64,000 nt of DNA from Gammaproteobacteria bacterium (GCA_028284675.1 JANQRI010000019.1:62001-126000); one strand, 5' to 3'; shown: positions 1 to 7,837, numbered from the stretch's first letter. Notes: a model not told the origin generated them from the sequence alone. Made by a program: numbers and translations.

Positions 1-1545
1 CCGGCCCGTTGCGATGTAAAGGTGGCCGGAAGACAGGTCGTGTTGCGAGCCTGGCAGCTGAATATTAACGGCGCCAGCGGCCATGTTGTGCCGGTTTATT
101 TCCTCGATGCCGATTTGCCGGAAAACGACGAGAGCGATCGTGCGTTGACCGATCGTCTCTACGGTGGCGATGATCGTTACCGGCTTTCCCAGGAACTCTT
201 ACTCGGTGTTGGCGGTGTGCGAATGTTGCAAGCCCTGGGCTATGATAACCTGACACGCTATCACATGAATGAGGGTCATGCGGCATTGCTTACCCTGCAA
301 CTGCTGCGCGATGAGGCGAACAAACACGGGCGCAAGACGATCATTCAAGCGGACTTCGAAGCTGTGCATGATCGCTGCGTATTCACCACGCATACGCCGG
401 TACCGGCCGGCCATGATCAGTTTCCGATCGAACTCGTTGACGAGATCATCGGCACGGACGGCGAATTCCATGTGGATTTTCGCGACACTTATGCTGTCGA
501 TATGGTCGAACGTATTTTCCAGGCTGACGCGGGGATGGCTGAACGCATGAGAGACTTGGTCAAGCCCGGGATCTGCCTGAACATGACTTACCTCGCGTTG
601 AACCTGAGCCGTTACGTAAACGGCGTGGCGAAGAAGCATGGCGAAGTGTCGCGTGCTATGTTTTCCGGTTACGAAATCGATGCGATCACCAATGGCGTCC
701 ATGTGAAAAGCTGGGCTTCCGACTATATGCATGAGCTGTTCGATCGTTTTATTCCGGATTGGCGTAAGGATAGTTTCAGCTTACGCTCTGCGTTGAGTAT
801 CCCGATTAGTGCTCTGCGGGCCGCCCACCGCAAGGCAAAGCTGGATCTGATGGGAATTGTCAAAGATCGCAGCGGCGTGGTTATGGACCCGGACTTATTA
901 ACGATTGGTTTTGCCCGCCGTGCGGCAACCTATAAACGCGCCGACCTGTTGTTCCACGATCTCGAACGGTTAAAAGAAATCGCAAGGAGCAGAGGCGGAC
1001 TCCAGATTATTTATGCGGGTAAGGCGCATCCGAAAGATCAGCCTGGACAGGCAATGATCCGGCATATTGTTGAACTAGGAAAACAGCTGGAGGGGCATAT
1101 CGCGGTTGTCTATCTGGAGAACTATAATCTGGATCTGGCCAAGCGCATGACCTCGGGAGTCGATATTTGGCTCAATACGCCGATGCCGCCCAATGAAGCG
1201 TCCGGCACCAGTGGTATGAAGGCAGCCCTGAATGCGACCCCGAACCTCAGCGTGCTGGACGGCTGGTGGATTGAAGGCTGTATTGAAGGTGTGACCGGTT
1301 GGGCGATCGGCAGGCTTGATGAAGATTTGAGTCGAGTACAGGATCCGTCTGTGCATGCGGAATCCCTGTATCATAAGCTCGGCGAAGTCATCATGCCGCT
1401 GTTCTATGATGATCCGATTAACTTCGCTCATGTAATGCGCAATTCGATTGCGTTGAACGGGGCGTTTTTCAACACCCATCGGATGGTGCATCAGTACGTG
1501 GTGAATGCCTATTTCTCCAGGGGTAATCACAACGGCAAGCATTAA
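1..1545 (+). CDS. glgP: Alpha-glucan (glycogen) phosphorylase, 5' end outside window
   Basis: Phosphorolytic release of glucose-1-phosphate from glycogen or maltodextrin in the cytoplasm. The reading frame is open from base 1 without a stop, so the true N-terminus lies upstream and only the C-terminal part (about 514 codons) is present. Family marks seen: YHMNEGHAALL in the N-terminal half, FARRAATYKRADLLF, the region that carries the PLP-binding lysine (EASGTSGMKAALNATPNL) and WWIEGCIEG near the C-terminus. These fit the shorter TIGR02094-type alpha-glucan phosphorylases rather than the 800-residue E. coli type. It ends 23 bp before transaldolase, so the two are probably cotranscribed with acetate kinase. 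The family call is strong; exact substrate length is unknown. Confidence 0.93.
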   Translation, partial: PARCDVKVAGRQVVLRAWQLNINGASGHVVPVYFLDADLPENDESDRALTDRLYGGDDRYRLSQELLLGVGGVRMLQALGYDNLTRYHMNEGHAALLTLQLLRDEANKHGRKTIIQADFEAVHDRCVFTTHTPVPAGHDQFPIELVDEIIGTDGEFHVDFRDTYAVDMVERIFQADAGMAERMRDLVKPGICLNMTYLALNLSRYVNGVAKKHGEVSRAMFSGYEIDAITNGVHVKSWASDYMHELFDRFIPDWRKDSFSLRSALSIPISALRAAHRKAKLDLMGIVKDRSGVVMDPDLLTIGFARRAATYKRADLLFHDLERLKEIARSRGGLQIIYAGKAHPKDQPGQAMIRHIVELGKQLEGHIAVVYLENYNLDLAKRMTSGVDIWLNTPMPPNEASGTSGMKAALNATPNLSVLDGWWIEGCIEGVTGWAIGRLDEDLSRVQDPSVHAESLYHKLGEVIMPLFYDDPINFAHVMRNSIALNGAFFNTHRMVHQYVVNAYFSRGNHNGKH

Positions 1546-1568
1546 GCCGGAAACGGGAGGAGGGTAGC

Positions 1569-2564
1569 ATGTCTATTTTGGATCAACTGCGTGATATGAC
1601 CGTGGTCGTTGCCGATACCGGTGATATTCAGTCGATTGAAAAGTACCGGCCCAGAGACGCTACGACCAATCCGTCGCTGCTTTACAAAGCGGCACAAATA
1701 CCAAAATATAATTCATTGCTGCGCGATGCAATTGCGTTTGCCGGGCAAGGCGATATGGCCGTGCCCGAACGCATCGATGCTTGCATGGATAAGCTGGCGG
1801 TGAATTTTGGCACCGAGATTTTGAAAATCATTCCCGGACGCGTCTCGACGGAAGTCGATGCCCGGCTGTCGTTCGATACGCAAGGCACCATCGCGAAAGC
1901 GCGCCGTTTGATCGCACTTTACGAGTCTGCGGGCGTGAACAGGAGCCGGATATTGATCAAGACGGCGTCAACCTGGGAAGGGATTCGCGCCGCTGAGCAA
2001 TTGGAAAAAGAAGGAATCCATTGCAACCTGACGTTACTATTCAGCTTCGCCCAGGCAGTTGCCTGTGCCGACGCGGGCGTCACATTGATTTCACCGTTCG
2101 TCGGCCGTATCCACGATTGGTATTTACAAAAGCGCGGCGTCGACGCAATTGATCCGGAAGAGGACCCGGGGATTAGCTCGGTTGTCCGCATTTACAACTA
2201 TTACAAGAAACATGGCTATGCCACAGAAGTCATGGGCGCCAGTTTCCGTAACAGCGGTGAAATCCGTTGTCTGGCCGGTTGCGATCTACTTACTATATCG
2301 CCGCAACTACTCGCCGAACTTGATGGCCAGGACGGATCGTTACCACGAAGATTAAGCCCCGAGATTGCGCAAACACAAACCATCGCAAAACTCGACATGG
2401 ATGAAAAAACTTTTCGCTGGCAGCTTAACGAAGATGCGATGGCGACTGAGAAACTGGCTGAGGGTATTCGCATGTTCGCGGCCGATCTTAACAAACTGAT
2501 TGTCTATATGGCCGACTTTATGCCGGAAGATTGGGAGATGGCGGCCTTTCTCGAGCAGTTGTAA
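1569..2564 (+). CDS. tal: Transaldolase
   Basis: Transfers dihydroxyacetone units between sugar phosphates in the pentose-phosphate pathway (cytoplasm). The 331-residue length and sequence fit the TalB-type subfamily: DATTNPSLLYKA near residue 30, the Schiff-base lysine in RILIKTASTWEG (around residue 130), CNLTLLFSFAQA and GASFRNSGEI. The start ATG follows a strong GGGAGGAGGG ribosome site. It sits between glycogen phosphorylase and acetate kinase, spaced by 23 and 9 bp, which indicates one operon. This trio is commonly seen with phosphoketolase in organisms running a phosphoketolase bypass; no phosphoketolase gene is visible here, so that role is inference. Confidence 0.96.
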   Translation: MSILDQLRDMTVVVADTGDIQSIEKYRPRDATTNPSLLYKAAQIPKYNSLLRDAIAFAGQGDMAVPERIDACMDKLAVNFGTEILKIIPGRVSTEVDARLSFDTQGTIAKARRLIALYESAGVNRSRILIKTASTWEGIRAAEQLEKEGIHCNLTLLFSFAQAVACADAGVTLISPFVGRIHDWYLQKRGVDAIDPEEDPGISSVVRIYNYYKKHGYATEVMGASFRNSGEIRCLAGCDLLTISPQLLAELDGQDGSLPRRLSPEIAQTQTIAKLDMDEKTFRWQLNEDAMATEKLAEGIRMFAADLNKLIVYMADFMPEDWEMAAFLEQL

Positions 2565-2573
2565 TAGCCGTTG

Positions 2574-3791
2574 ATGGCCGAAATCACCACAGACTCGCAT
2601 TATATATTAGTCATTAACTGCGGCAGCTCGTCGGTCAAGTATCGCCTGTTTGCGAGTGCAGAGCTGGAGGAGATTGTTCGCGGCAGTCTGGAGCGTATTG
2701 GTGCTCCCGAAAGTGATTTTAAGCAATACTGGGTCGGCGCGGACGGCAGTGAGCAACGGCGTCACGACAGCGTTGCGGCACCGGATCACGTCGTTGGAAT
2801 ACGTTACATTTTTCGGGCATTGGCAGACGCATTACCCAACGGCATCGCGCCGACGCTGATTGCGCATCGCGTTGTCCATGGCGGCGAGCGCTACCAGGCT
2901 GCGGTTGTCATAGACACCGAAGTGATTGATAACTTGCGCGCTCTTGTGCCTTTGGCGCCGTTGCATAATCCTGCAAATCTGGCCGGTATCGACGCGGCCC
3001 TGGCGCTTTGCCCGGACGTGCCGCAGGTTGCGGTTTTCGATACCGCGTTTCATCAAAGCTTGCCGCCGGAAGCCTATCTCTATGGTGTGCCGCGCCACTG
3101 GTACGAGCAGTTCCAGGTGCGGCGGTATGGCTTTCATGGCAGCTCCTGCCGATACGTGACCGCACGCACCGCCGAGTGGCTGGGAAAACCTGTGGCGCAG
3201 ACCAATCTAATTGTTTTGCATCTTGGCAATGGCGCGAGCGCTACCGCAATCCGCAATGGTTGCAGCGTCGACACATCGATGGGCATGACGCCGTTGGAAG
3301 GCTTATTGATGGGCACCCGTAGCGGTGATTTGGACCCGTCCATCTTGCTTTATATGCAGCGGCGTGGCGGGCTGAATAACGAAGAACTGGAGTCAGTATT
3401 GAATCAGGAATCGGGATTAAAGGGCTTAAGTGGTGTTTCTGACATGCGCGATGTAATTGCGCGAGCGGAGCAAGGCGATGCCTGGGCGCGACGCGCAATA
3501 GAGATCTATTGTTACCGGATTCGAAAATTTATCGGTGCATATTGTGCTGTGCTGGGTCGAGTGGATGCGCTGGTCTTTACCGGAGGAGTCGGCGAGAACA
3601 GCGTGACCATACGTGAGAACTGCTGCGACAGCCTCAAAGCAATGGGGTTCGTCGTAGACGCTGCACGTAATGCATCGGTGGCTGATGGCATAACCGAGAT
3701 ACAGTGCAGCAGCTCTGCTACACGCATACTGGTTGTGCCCACTAATGAGGAATTGCAGATCGCACGGGACGCTTTGGAAGTGGTGAGATAA
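2574..3791 (+). CDS. ackA: Acetate kinase
   Basis: Interconverts acetyl-phosphate + ADP and acetate + ATP. At 405 residues it has the normal family length. Visible signatures are VINCGSSSVKYRLF at the N-terminus (phosphate-binding region), HRVVHGGERY, VFDTAFHQSLP, RRYGFHGSS (catalytic region), LHLGNGAS, DTSMGMTPLEGLLMGTRSGDLDP, and FTGGVGENS near the C-terminus. ATG at 2574 is preferred over the TTG three bases upstream. No phosphotransacetylase gene neighbours it. Placement behind phosphorylase and transaldolase suggests it recovers ATP from acetyl-phosphate made by a phosphoketolase encoded elsewhere. The 280 bp after it mark the transition to an A+T-rich accessory island. Confidence 0.96.
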   Translation: MAEITTDSHYILVINCGSSSVKYRLFASAELEEIVRGSLERIGAPESDFKQYWVGADGSEQRRHDSVAAPDHVVGIRYIFRALADALPNGIAPTLIAHRVVHGGERYQAAVVIDTEVIDNLRALVPLAPLHNPANLAGIDAALALCPDVPQVAVFDTAFHQSLPPEAYLYGVPRHWYEQFQVRRYGFHGSSCRYVTARTAEWLGKPVAQTNLIVLHLGNGASATAIRNGCSVDTSMGMTPLEGLLMGTRSGDLDPSILLYMQRRGGLNNEELESVLNQESGLKGLSGVSDMRDVIARAEQGDAWARRAIEIYCYRIRKFIGAYCAVLGRVDALVFTGGVGENSVTIRENCCDSLKAMGFVVDAARNASVADGITEIQCSSSATRILVVPTNEELQIARDALEVVR

Positions 3792-3870
3792 GTTAAAGTT
3801 AAAAACTTAGTGCGTGTTTTGGGTTGCTGTGCACGCTAATGAGAACCCAGTAAAAGCAGTCCAGATTCTC

Positions 3871-3892
3871 AAAAAGGGGTTAGCTCCCTTTT
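3871..3892. repeat. Short palindrome-like motif, copy A
   Basis: AAAAAGGGG - TTAG - CTCCCTTTT arrangement, an imperfect inverted repeat. Three related copies lie at 5240, 7838 and 8545, all between genes of the accessory island. It may act as a terminator, or mark past insertions. Function is not known. Confidence 0.5.
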
Positions 3893-3900
3893 ACTACTGA

Positions 3901-3960
3901 TTGAAATCAGCGAAGTGGAAAGTTAGGATATTGAAAAAGCAAATGGGCTAATCGTATAAG
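3901..3960 (+). repeat. 60-bp dispersed repeat, copy 1
   Basis: Begins TTGAAATCAGCGAAGT and ends CTAATCGTATAA. A second copy at 7900-7959 has the same layout (TTGAAATCA..., GTTAGG, a run of A, GGG, TCGTATAA), about three quarters identical by eye. Both lie shortly downstream of a copy of the short palindrome motif and upstream of an accessory gene. No transposase is associated. Confidence 0.55.
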
Positions 3961-4004
3961 GTTATGAGAGCTAACGAAAAACCGATTGGGGCTCTATCAC
4001 TCCC

Positions 4005-4010
4005 TATAAT
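4005..4010 (+). promoter_or_regulatory. Predicted -10 element of the cassette gene
   Basis: A perfect TATAAT about 63 bp before the ATG at 4073. No good -35 hexamer was found at 16-18 bp. A nearby inverted pair (AGAGC at 3967, GCTCT at 3991) overlaps the -35 position and could be an operator. Assignment is by eye only. Confidence 0.4.
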
Positions 4011-4072
4011 GTATTATTGGACAAATGTGTCCATATCCAATTGTCAGCACCTTAGCACCATACGGGAGAAGA

Positions 4073-5062
4073 ATGAGTACTAAAAAAGCTGATGGTGAAG
4101 CAGGAGCAAGGAGAGCCGCCGCCGTAATTAGCACAGCATTATGTGCTGAGTCCACAGCAGCGACTCTAAATGAGGATTATGCCAAAGTAGATCTTAAATT
4201 CTCATACCGAAATGCATTTGATTCAGATACATTAATAACTCATCACTGCCAAGTCAAAAGTGGCGCTTCATTTAAATCGGATTCTTCAAATGAAAAAGAA
4301 CTCACTTTAAAAAATATTGGCAAGGAAACAATCGAACCGCTGAAGGTGAGCTCTGGGATAATTGCTTGGGTTCCACCAATGCCTTCCAGTAAGGTTTTTT
4401 GGTATGTGGCAGATCCAAGGAAAAAAAGTAGAACACCTATAAAAATCCCGAGATATCAGTTTGTTCGTCCTTCATTACGATACGATCTTTCTAGGGTTGA
4501 TGCCTATTCGAGGTGGCACGGTCGCTTACCTAAACAGAACGTAGCAATATTGGGAAGTTCCGACCAGGTTACAAAAAAGGCTAAAATGGCATATAAAGAC
4601 TTTTCGGAGTCTGAATGGCTACACCCTTTGGTTGGAAATCTTAACGTCACGCGATTTGCGTGGCGTCATGTTACAAGACGCTCAAAGGTCACCAAAAGAA
4701 GGTTGTTTTCATTAAGAATCGTCCCTTATTTAAAAACGTATTTGGATAGCGCACCAGATAGATACACTATTGGGGCCCCCACGTTTAGAAAGGAGGGAAG
4801 AAATATCGTTGAAACACGATATTTGCTGTGTTGGTATCGTGAGGCTCTACATATAGATGGAGAATCACACGCATTGCTACTGAGAATAAAGGAAGATATT
4901 TTGTACCCGGAAACTTGGGAAAAGTATCCATTAGGTGTGGAAGATATTTTCCAAAGAGCCACGCTAGCCAGCTGGTGGGCAAAGAAAGAAAATCAAGGTG
5001 TGCCTGCCTCGGAGTTTTGTACTGACACTGAAGATACCTCGACAACTCGTGGCACACAGTAG
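4073..5062 (+). CDS. DUF4365-like PD-(D/E)XK-fold protein, gene-cassette cargo
   Basis: Predicted cytoplasmic protein of 329 residues. The N-terminal 75 residues resemble DUF4365: GARRAAAVISTAL, then DYAKVDLKF and HHCQVKSGASF, giving the D...QxK pattern of PD-(D/E)XK nuclease-like folds. The C-terminal 200 residues are not recognised. ATG at 4073 is preferred over one 48 bp upstream because GGGAGAAGA precedes it. The gene is A+T-rich compared with ackA and is followed 61 bp downstream by an attC-like site in the orientation expected for a cassette. Related DUF4365 proteins often occur in defence or mobile regions, so a role in nucleic-acid restriction is possible but unproven. Confidence 0.6.
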   Translation: MSTKKADGEAGARRAAAVISTALCAESTAATLNEDYAKVDLKFSYRNAFDSDTLITHHCQVKSGASFKSDSSNEKELTLKNIGKETIEPLKVSSGIIAWVPPMPSSKVFWYVADPRKKSRTPIKIPRYQFVRPSLRYDLSRVDAYSRWHGRLPKQNVAILGSSDQVTKKAKMAYKDFSESEWLHPLVGNLNVTRFAWRHVTRRSKVTKRRLFSLRIVPYLKTYLDSAPDRYTIGAPTFRKEGRNIVETRYLLCWYREALHIDGESHALLLRIKEDILYPETWEKYPLGVEDIFQRATLASWWAKKENQGVPASEFCTDTEDTSTTRGTQ

Positions 5063-5123
5063 TCATCTTACCAAAGTGGTTGAGGCAAGCACGCCTTGTA
5101 AAGTATAAAGTGCAATAATAGTG

Positions 5124-5212
5124 CTAACAAGTCGTTGCAACACATTCCTGCCCTCTGGGCTTCCATTGGACAGCCAAACCTTCGGTTTGTTTGCCGTTGA
5201 ACGAAGCGTTAC
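5124..5212 (+). other. attC-like integron recombination site
   Basis: Imperfect palindrome of 89 bp. The left arm reads CTAACAAGTCGTTGCAAC and the right arm GTTGAACGAAGCGTTAC. Folding pairs TAAC with GTTA (R boxes), leaves a short spacer, then pairs CGTT-CAAC with GTTG-AACG (L boxes) with one unpaired G, the extrahelical base typical of attC. The right arm matches the well-known aadA-type end (AAGCGTTA). A small internal AAACC-TTCG-GGTTT hairpin lies in the middle. Bases after GCGTTA do not fit the GTTRRRY consensus, as expected if the neighbour is not another cassette. No integrase gene or second attC was found in the window. Confidence 0.75.
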
Positions 5213-5239
5213 AAAATAATCGGGTTCAAGAAAAAGGAG

Positions 5240-5261
5240 AAAAAGGGGCCTGATCCTTTTC
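5240..5261. repeat. Short palindrome-like motif, copy B, possible terminator
   Basis: AAAAAGGGGCC - TGAT - CCTTTT inside a longer purine/pyrimidine inverted repeat (about 5229-5268). It lies between two convergent genes (ends at 5062 and 5315), so it could end transcription from both sides. It is related to copies at 3871, 7838 and 8545. Confidence 0.5.
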
Positions 5262-5314
5262 TTTTTTCTCAGTTCCGGAAACCTGTCAAGGCCTCCGGAA
5301 CACACTCGGGAAAG

Positions 5315-5659
5315 TCAGGTCAGGGGCTTGGGTTTATTGCAGAGATCGATTGCCCGCTCAAATTCAGACATCAGCCAGTCTCGCAGGACAGGGTGCTGAA
5401 TATTTTCCATTTCACCGATAAGTTTGTCGGGATGCGGTAGTTCATCCATAGGGTTTTCCGGAGCAGCCTTGGTTCGTTCCAGCTCGAATTTCAGAGCGTT
5501 TTTTAGGCATTGCAGGATGCAAAAATAACCGAAAACTTGCTCCCGGCTCAAAAAAGCGCCATCTTTTCCCTCATTGGGCAATGATTCCAGAAAGTCCAAA
5601 ATACTATAAACATAGTGCAGGGTATCGCCGGGGTGTTTGTGTATGAGAGGGTTAAGCAT
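5315..5659 (-). CDS. Hypothetical protein, 114 aa
   Basis: Unrecognised soluble protein, mostly predicted helical and acidic, with a central stretch FGYFCILQCLKNALKFELER. No membrane segment or signal peptide. The start is well supported by AGGAGG seven bases before ATG on the minus strand. A 25-codon ORF immediately upstream overlaps this start by its stop codon, implying translational coupling. It is oriented opposite to both neighbours and read away from the RHH-DUF262-HEPN module, with a divergent promoter region between. Small helical proteins of this type are common in accessory regions of gammaproteobacteria; function cannot be given. Confidence 0.7.
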   Translation of the reverse strand: MLNPLIHKHPGDTLHYVYSILDFLESLPNEGKDGAFLSREQVFGYFCILQCLKNALKFELERTKAAPENPMDELPHPDKLIGEMENIQHPVLRDWLMSEFERAIDLCNKPKPLT

Positions 5660-5729
5660 TGCTGGCCTCCTGATCGATTATCAACGATACAGGTGCACAG
5701 CCGTGTGTAGTAGAATTGGTGTTAGCCAT
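5652..5729 (-). CDS. 25-residue leader ORF overlapping the next start
   Basis: MANTNSTTHGCAPVSLIIDQ... then EASNA and TAA. ATG at 5729 follows TAGGAGTTG, a plausible ribosome site. Its stop codon overlaps the ATG of the 114-residue gene (sequence ATGCTTAA, start and stop in different frames), the layout of a translationally coupled leader or upstream gene. The AGGAGG serving the downstream gene lies inside it. No family is recognised; it could be a true micro-protein or a regulatory leader. Confidence 0.45.
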   Translation of the reverse strand: MANTNSTTHGCAPVSLIIDQEASNA

Positions 5730-5812
5730 GATTCAACTCCTAGTTAGTTGGGTTGTGGTTAGCGCCTCAGTCGTGTTACCGCACGGCTGGGGTGCGTTAC
5801 TATCGATACTTA

Positions 5813-5872
5813 TTGTAGTGCAAAAAGTCGAGATTGCAAGCAGTTTTTGTAGTGCAGAAACGCTGCTATACT
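5813..5872 (+). promoter_or_regulatory. Promoter with direct-repeat operators of the RHH gene
   Basis: Two direct repeats TTGTAGTGCAAAAA (5813-5826) and TTGTAGTGCAGAAA (5847-5860), 34 bp apart. A -10-like TATACT follows at 5867-5872. The ATG at 5879 lies only seven bases beyond it and no Shine-Dalgarno is present, so the mRNA may be leaderless. The repeats are good candidates for autoregulation by the RHH protein. Confidence 0.5.
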
Positions 5873-5878
5873 GCTCTC

Positions 5879-6079
5879 ATGAGCAAAAATAAATCTACAG
5901 ACCAAAGCACTAAGAAAATGGGTAGGCCGCTTGCAGATAATCCAGCGTCTGCTCAAGTTCCGGCCACTAGAGTTACGCCGGAGAAGTTGGAAGCTTACAA
6001 AGAAAAAGCTGAATCTGAAGGGCTGTCGTTCAGCGAATGGATACGTTGTGCACTTGATAGGGCGTTAAAGCGAAAGTAA
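5879..6079 (+). CDS. Ribbon-helix-helix (CopG/Arc-like) regulator
   Basis: A 66-residue basic protein: a charged N-terminal tail (KKMGRPLADNP), then VPATRVTPEKLEAYKEKAES as the beta strand and first helix, and GLSFSEWIRCALDRALKRK as the second helix, the pattern of RHH DNA-binding dimers. ATG at 5879 is chosen over one 45 bp upstream because the upstream residues fall inside the promoter and operator repeats. It precedes DUF262 by 44 bp in the same direction. RHH proteins often autoregulate toxin-antitoxin or defence operons, and the two TTGTAGTGCA repeats just upstream fit such control. Whether it is an antitoxin or only a regulator is not resolved. Confidence 0.8.
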   Translation: MSKNKSTDQSTKKMGRPLADNPASAQVPATRVTPEKLEAYKEKAESEGLSFSEWIRCALDRALKRK

Positions 6080-6123
6080 TGCCAATATTGAATAGCTTTA
6101 GCAATTATTTTCAGGTATGAAAG

Positions 6124-7176
6124 ATGAAAAATTTTGATACACGAGTATATAACATCTCTGATTTTCTACAGTGGAGAGATAATGAACAGCTTGATTTGTC
6201 GCCTGATTTTCAGCGGCGAGCTGTCTGGTCTGAAAAAGCCAAATCGTATTTAGTGGATACAGTAGTTCGTGGTAAACCTATGCCTAAGATTATTATTACG
6301 CAAGAATTGCGTGATAGGAAAAATATTAGAGTCGTGGTTGATGGTCAGCAGCGGTTGAGGGCTATTATTGGATACATTGATGGAGACTTTAAAATATCGA
6401 GAGCGCACAGCAAAAAGTATGGTGGTTTAGCGTTTGACAATTTACCTGATGATGTCAGGAATGATTTTTTAAAATATGAGATAGGAGTTGATTTGCTCTA
6501 CGATGTACCATACTCAGAAATTTTAGATATATTTGCAAGAATAAATACATATACAGTTAAACTGAATAAGCAGGAAACACTCAATGCAAAGTATCTTGGT
6601 TATTTTAAGCAAGGAGCTTATGAATTGGGCTATAAATATGTTGAATATTTTCTTGAGTCTAGTGTATTAACAAAGTCGAGTATTACAAGAATGGCAGAAG
6701 CCGAGCTTGCTTCAGATCTATTAGTTGCCCTCTCTGGAGGAATACAAACCAATAAAAACATTGAAAAATACTATGAGGAATATGAGGATGACCCAGGAAA
6801 TATTGATAAGTGTGTCGCTAATTTTGATAAAACAATGAGTTTTATAGGGGCTATATATAGCCCTGCAGAGTTAGCGAATACTAATTGGGCTAGAATACAT
6901 TTATTTTATTCATTGTTTTTGTCAATTGGCCACGGTATTTATGGTGTGCAAGGGATTCGAGTCAAGAGGCCTACTATAACACGAGCCAATATTGGTAAGA
7001 TAAGAAGTAGGCTTGATGAAATAAGTGCAAGGTATGACTCGTACACTGGGAAAGAAGAAGTAACTAATATACCAAAAGACTACGGTGAGTTTATTGATTA
7101 TACAAGAAGGCGCACCACTGATACTGCCGCTCGGTTGTATCGCAGTAGTTTTATATGTAAAAAATTGAATGCTTGA
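6124..7176 (+). CDS. DUF262 (GmrSD N-domain-like) protein
   Basis: Cytoplasmic protein of 350 residues. DUF262 hallmarks are present: SPDFQRRAVW (QRR at residues 30-32), VVVDGQQRLRAI (DGQQR at 73-77) and IFARINTYTVKLNKQE near residue 137. These belong to the ParB/Srx-like NTPase and nuclease fold seen in the GmrS half of type IV restriction enzymes and in DUF262-only defence proteins. The C-terminal DUF1524 HNH domain of full GmrSD is missing; the last 150 residues carry no HNH motif. It is A+T-rich, follows an RHH gene by 44 bp and precedes a HEPN gene by 13 bp. Together these suggest a defence or toxin-antitoxin operon. The activity is inferred from the family only. Confidence 0.88.
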   Translation: MKNFDTRVYNISDFLQWRDNEQLDLSPDFQRRAVWSEKAKSYLVDTVVRGKPMPKIIITQELRDRKNIRVVVDGQQRLRAIIGYIDGDFKISRAHSKKYGGLAFDNLPDDVRNDFLKYEIGVDLLYDVPYSEILDIFARINTYTVKLNKQETLNAKYLGYFKQGAYELGYKYVEYFLESSVLTKSSITRMAEAELASDLLVALSGGIQTNKNIEKYYEEYEDDPGNIDKCVANFDKTMSFIGAIYSPAELANTNWARIHLFYSLFLSIGHGIYGVQGIRVKRPTITRANIGKIRSRLDEISARYDSYTGKEEVTNIPKDYGEFIDYTRRRTTDTAARLYRSSFICKKLNA

Positions 7177-7189
7177 GTGAGATAGCCTT

Positions 7190-7837
7190 ATGGCGCCCAG
7201 AAGGAGTGTTTCTGCGGTACTTAGGGACTTTTCAAATGAAATTGAAAGGCTCAAGAAAATAGATGAGGATAATCAAAGTCGTTTGTCGTCCAGCCTTGGA
7301 AGGCCAAGCAGAGGATCTTTAACGAAAGCGCAAGTATCATTAATAACTGAGAATTTGTTTTTCTCTGCATATGGAGCATATGAATCTCTAATTGAAGATG
7401 TTTTTTTGTTGTATACAATGGAGAAAAAGCCATTACATGGTTGTAAGCCAAAGTCTTATTTGAAGCCCAATAATTTTGATCATGCTGCAAATTTGATTAA
7501 ATCTTCTATGCCATTTCTTGATTGGACATCAACGGATGTTGTAATTAAACGTGCAGAACTCTATTTAAAAGATGGCTACCCAATTAAAGACGTTATTACT
7601 GGAAACCAAGCTGTTCTTAAGGATTTGAAACGTATTAGAAACCATATTGCACATAACTCAAGAGAGTCAACTGGAAAATATTTGACTGTCTTACGAAACA
7701 ATCTGGCAACTGTTCCGGTGAAGTCACCGAAAGTAGGTGAATATTTATTAATGATAGACCGTCATAATCGACCGGATTATTATTTTATGACTTACATAAA
7801 TCATATAGAGAGAATTGGAAAATTATTATGTGGTTAG
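7190..7837 (+). CDS. HEPN-domain protein (RiboL-PSP/MAE_28990-like), candidate RNase toxin
   Basis: A 215-residue protein with the HEPN Rx4H motif RNHIAH (Arg150, His155), the usual catalytic pair of HEPN RNases, after a helix carrying SAYGAYESLIED around residues 59-70. The arrangement (Glu-rich first helices, motif near the C-terminal third) matches the MAE_28990/MAE_18760-type HEPN families, which are often paired with DUF262 proteins. It starts 13 bp after the DUF262 stop, so the pair is surely cotranscribed. Likely role: RNA cleavage under control of the DUF262 partner. It is immediately followed by copy C of the island repeat. Which member is toxin and which sensor is unknown. Confidence 0.8.
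   Translation: MAPRRSVSAVLRDFSNEIERLKKIDEDNQSRLSSSLGRPSRGSLTKAQVSLITENLFFSAYGAYESLIEDVFLLYTMEKKPLHGCKPKSYLKPNNFDHAANLIKSSMPFLDWTSTDVVIKRAELYLKDGYPIKDVITGNQAVLKDLKRIRNHIAHNSRESTGKYLTVLRNNLATVPVKSPKVGEYLLMIDRHNRPDYYFMTYINHIERIGKLLCG

Noticed and set aside
5063..5305. 80-codon minus-strand open frame
   Set aside because: It runs through the attC palindrome and repeat copy B and has no ribosome site; open frames across attC sites are common and non-coding.
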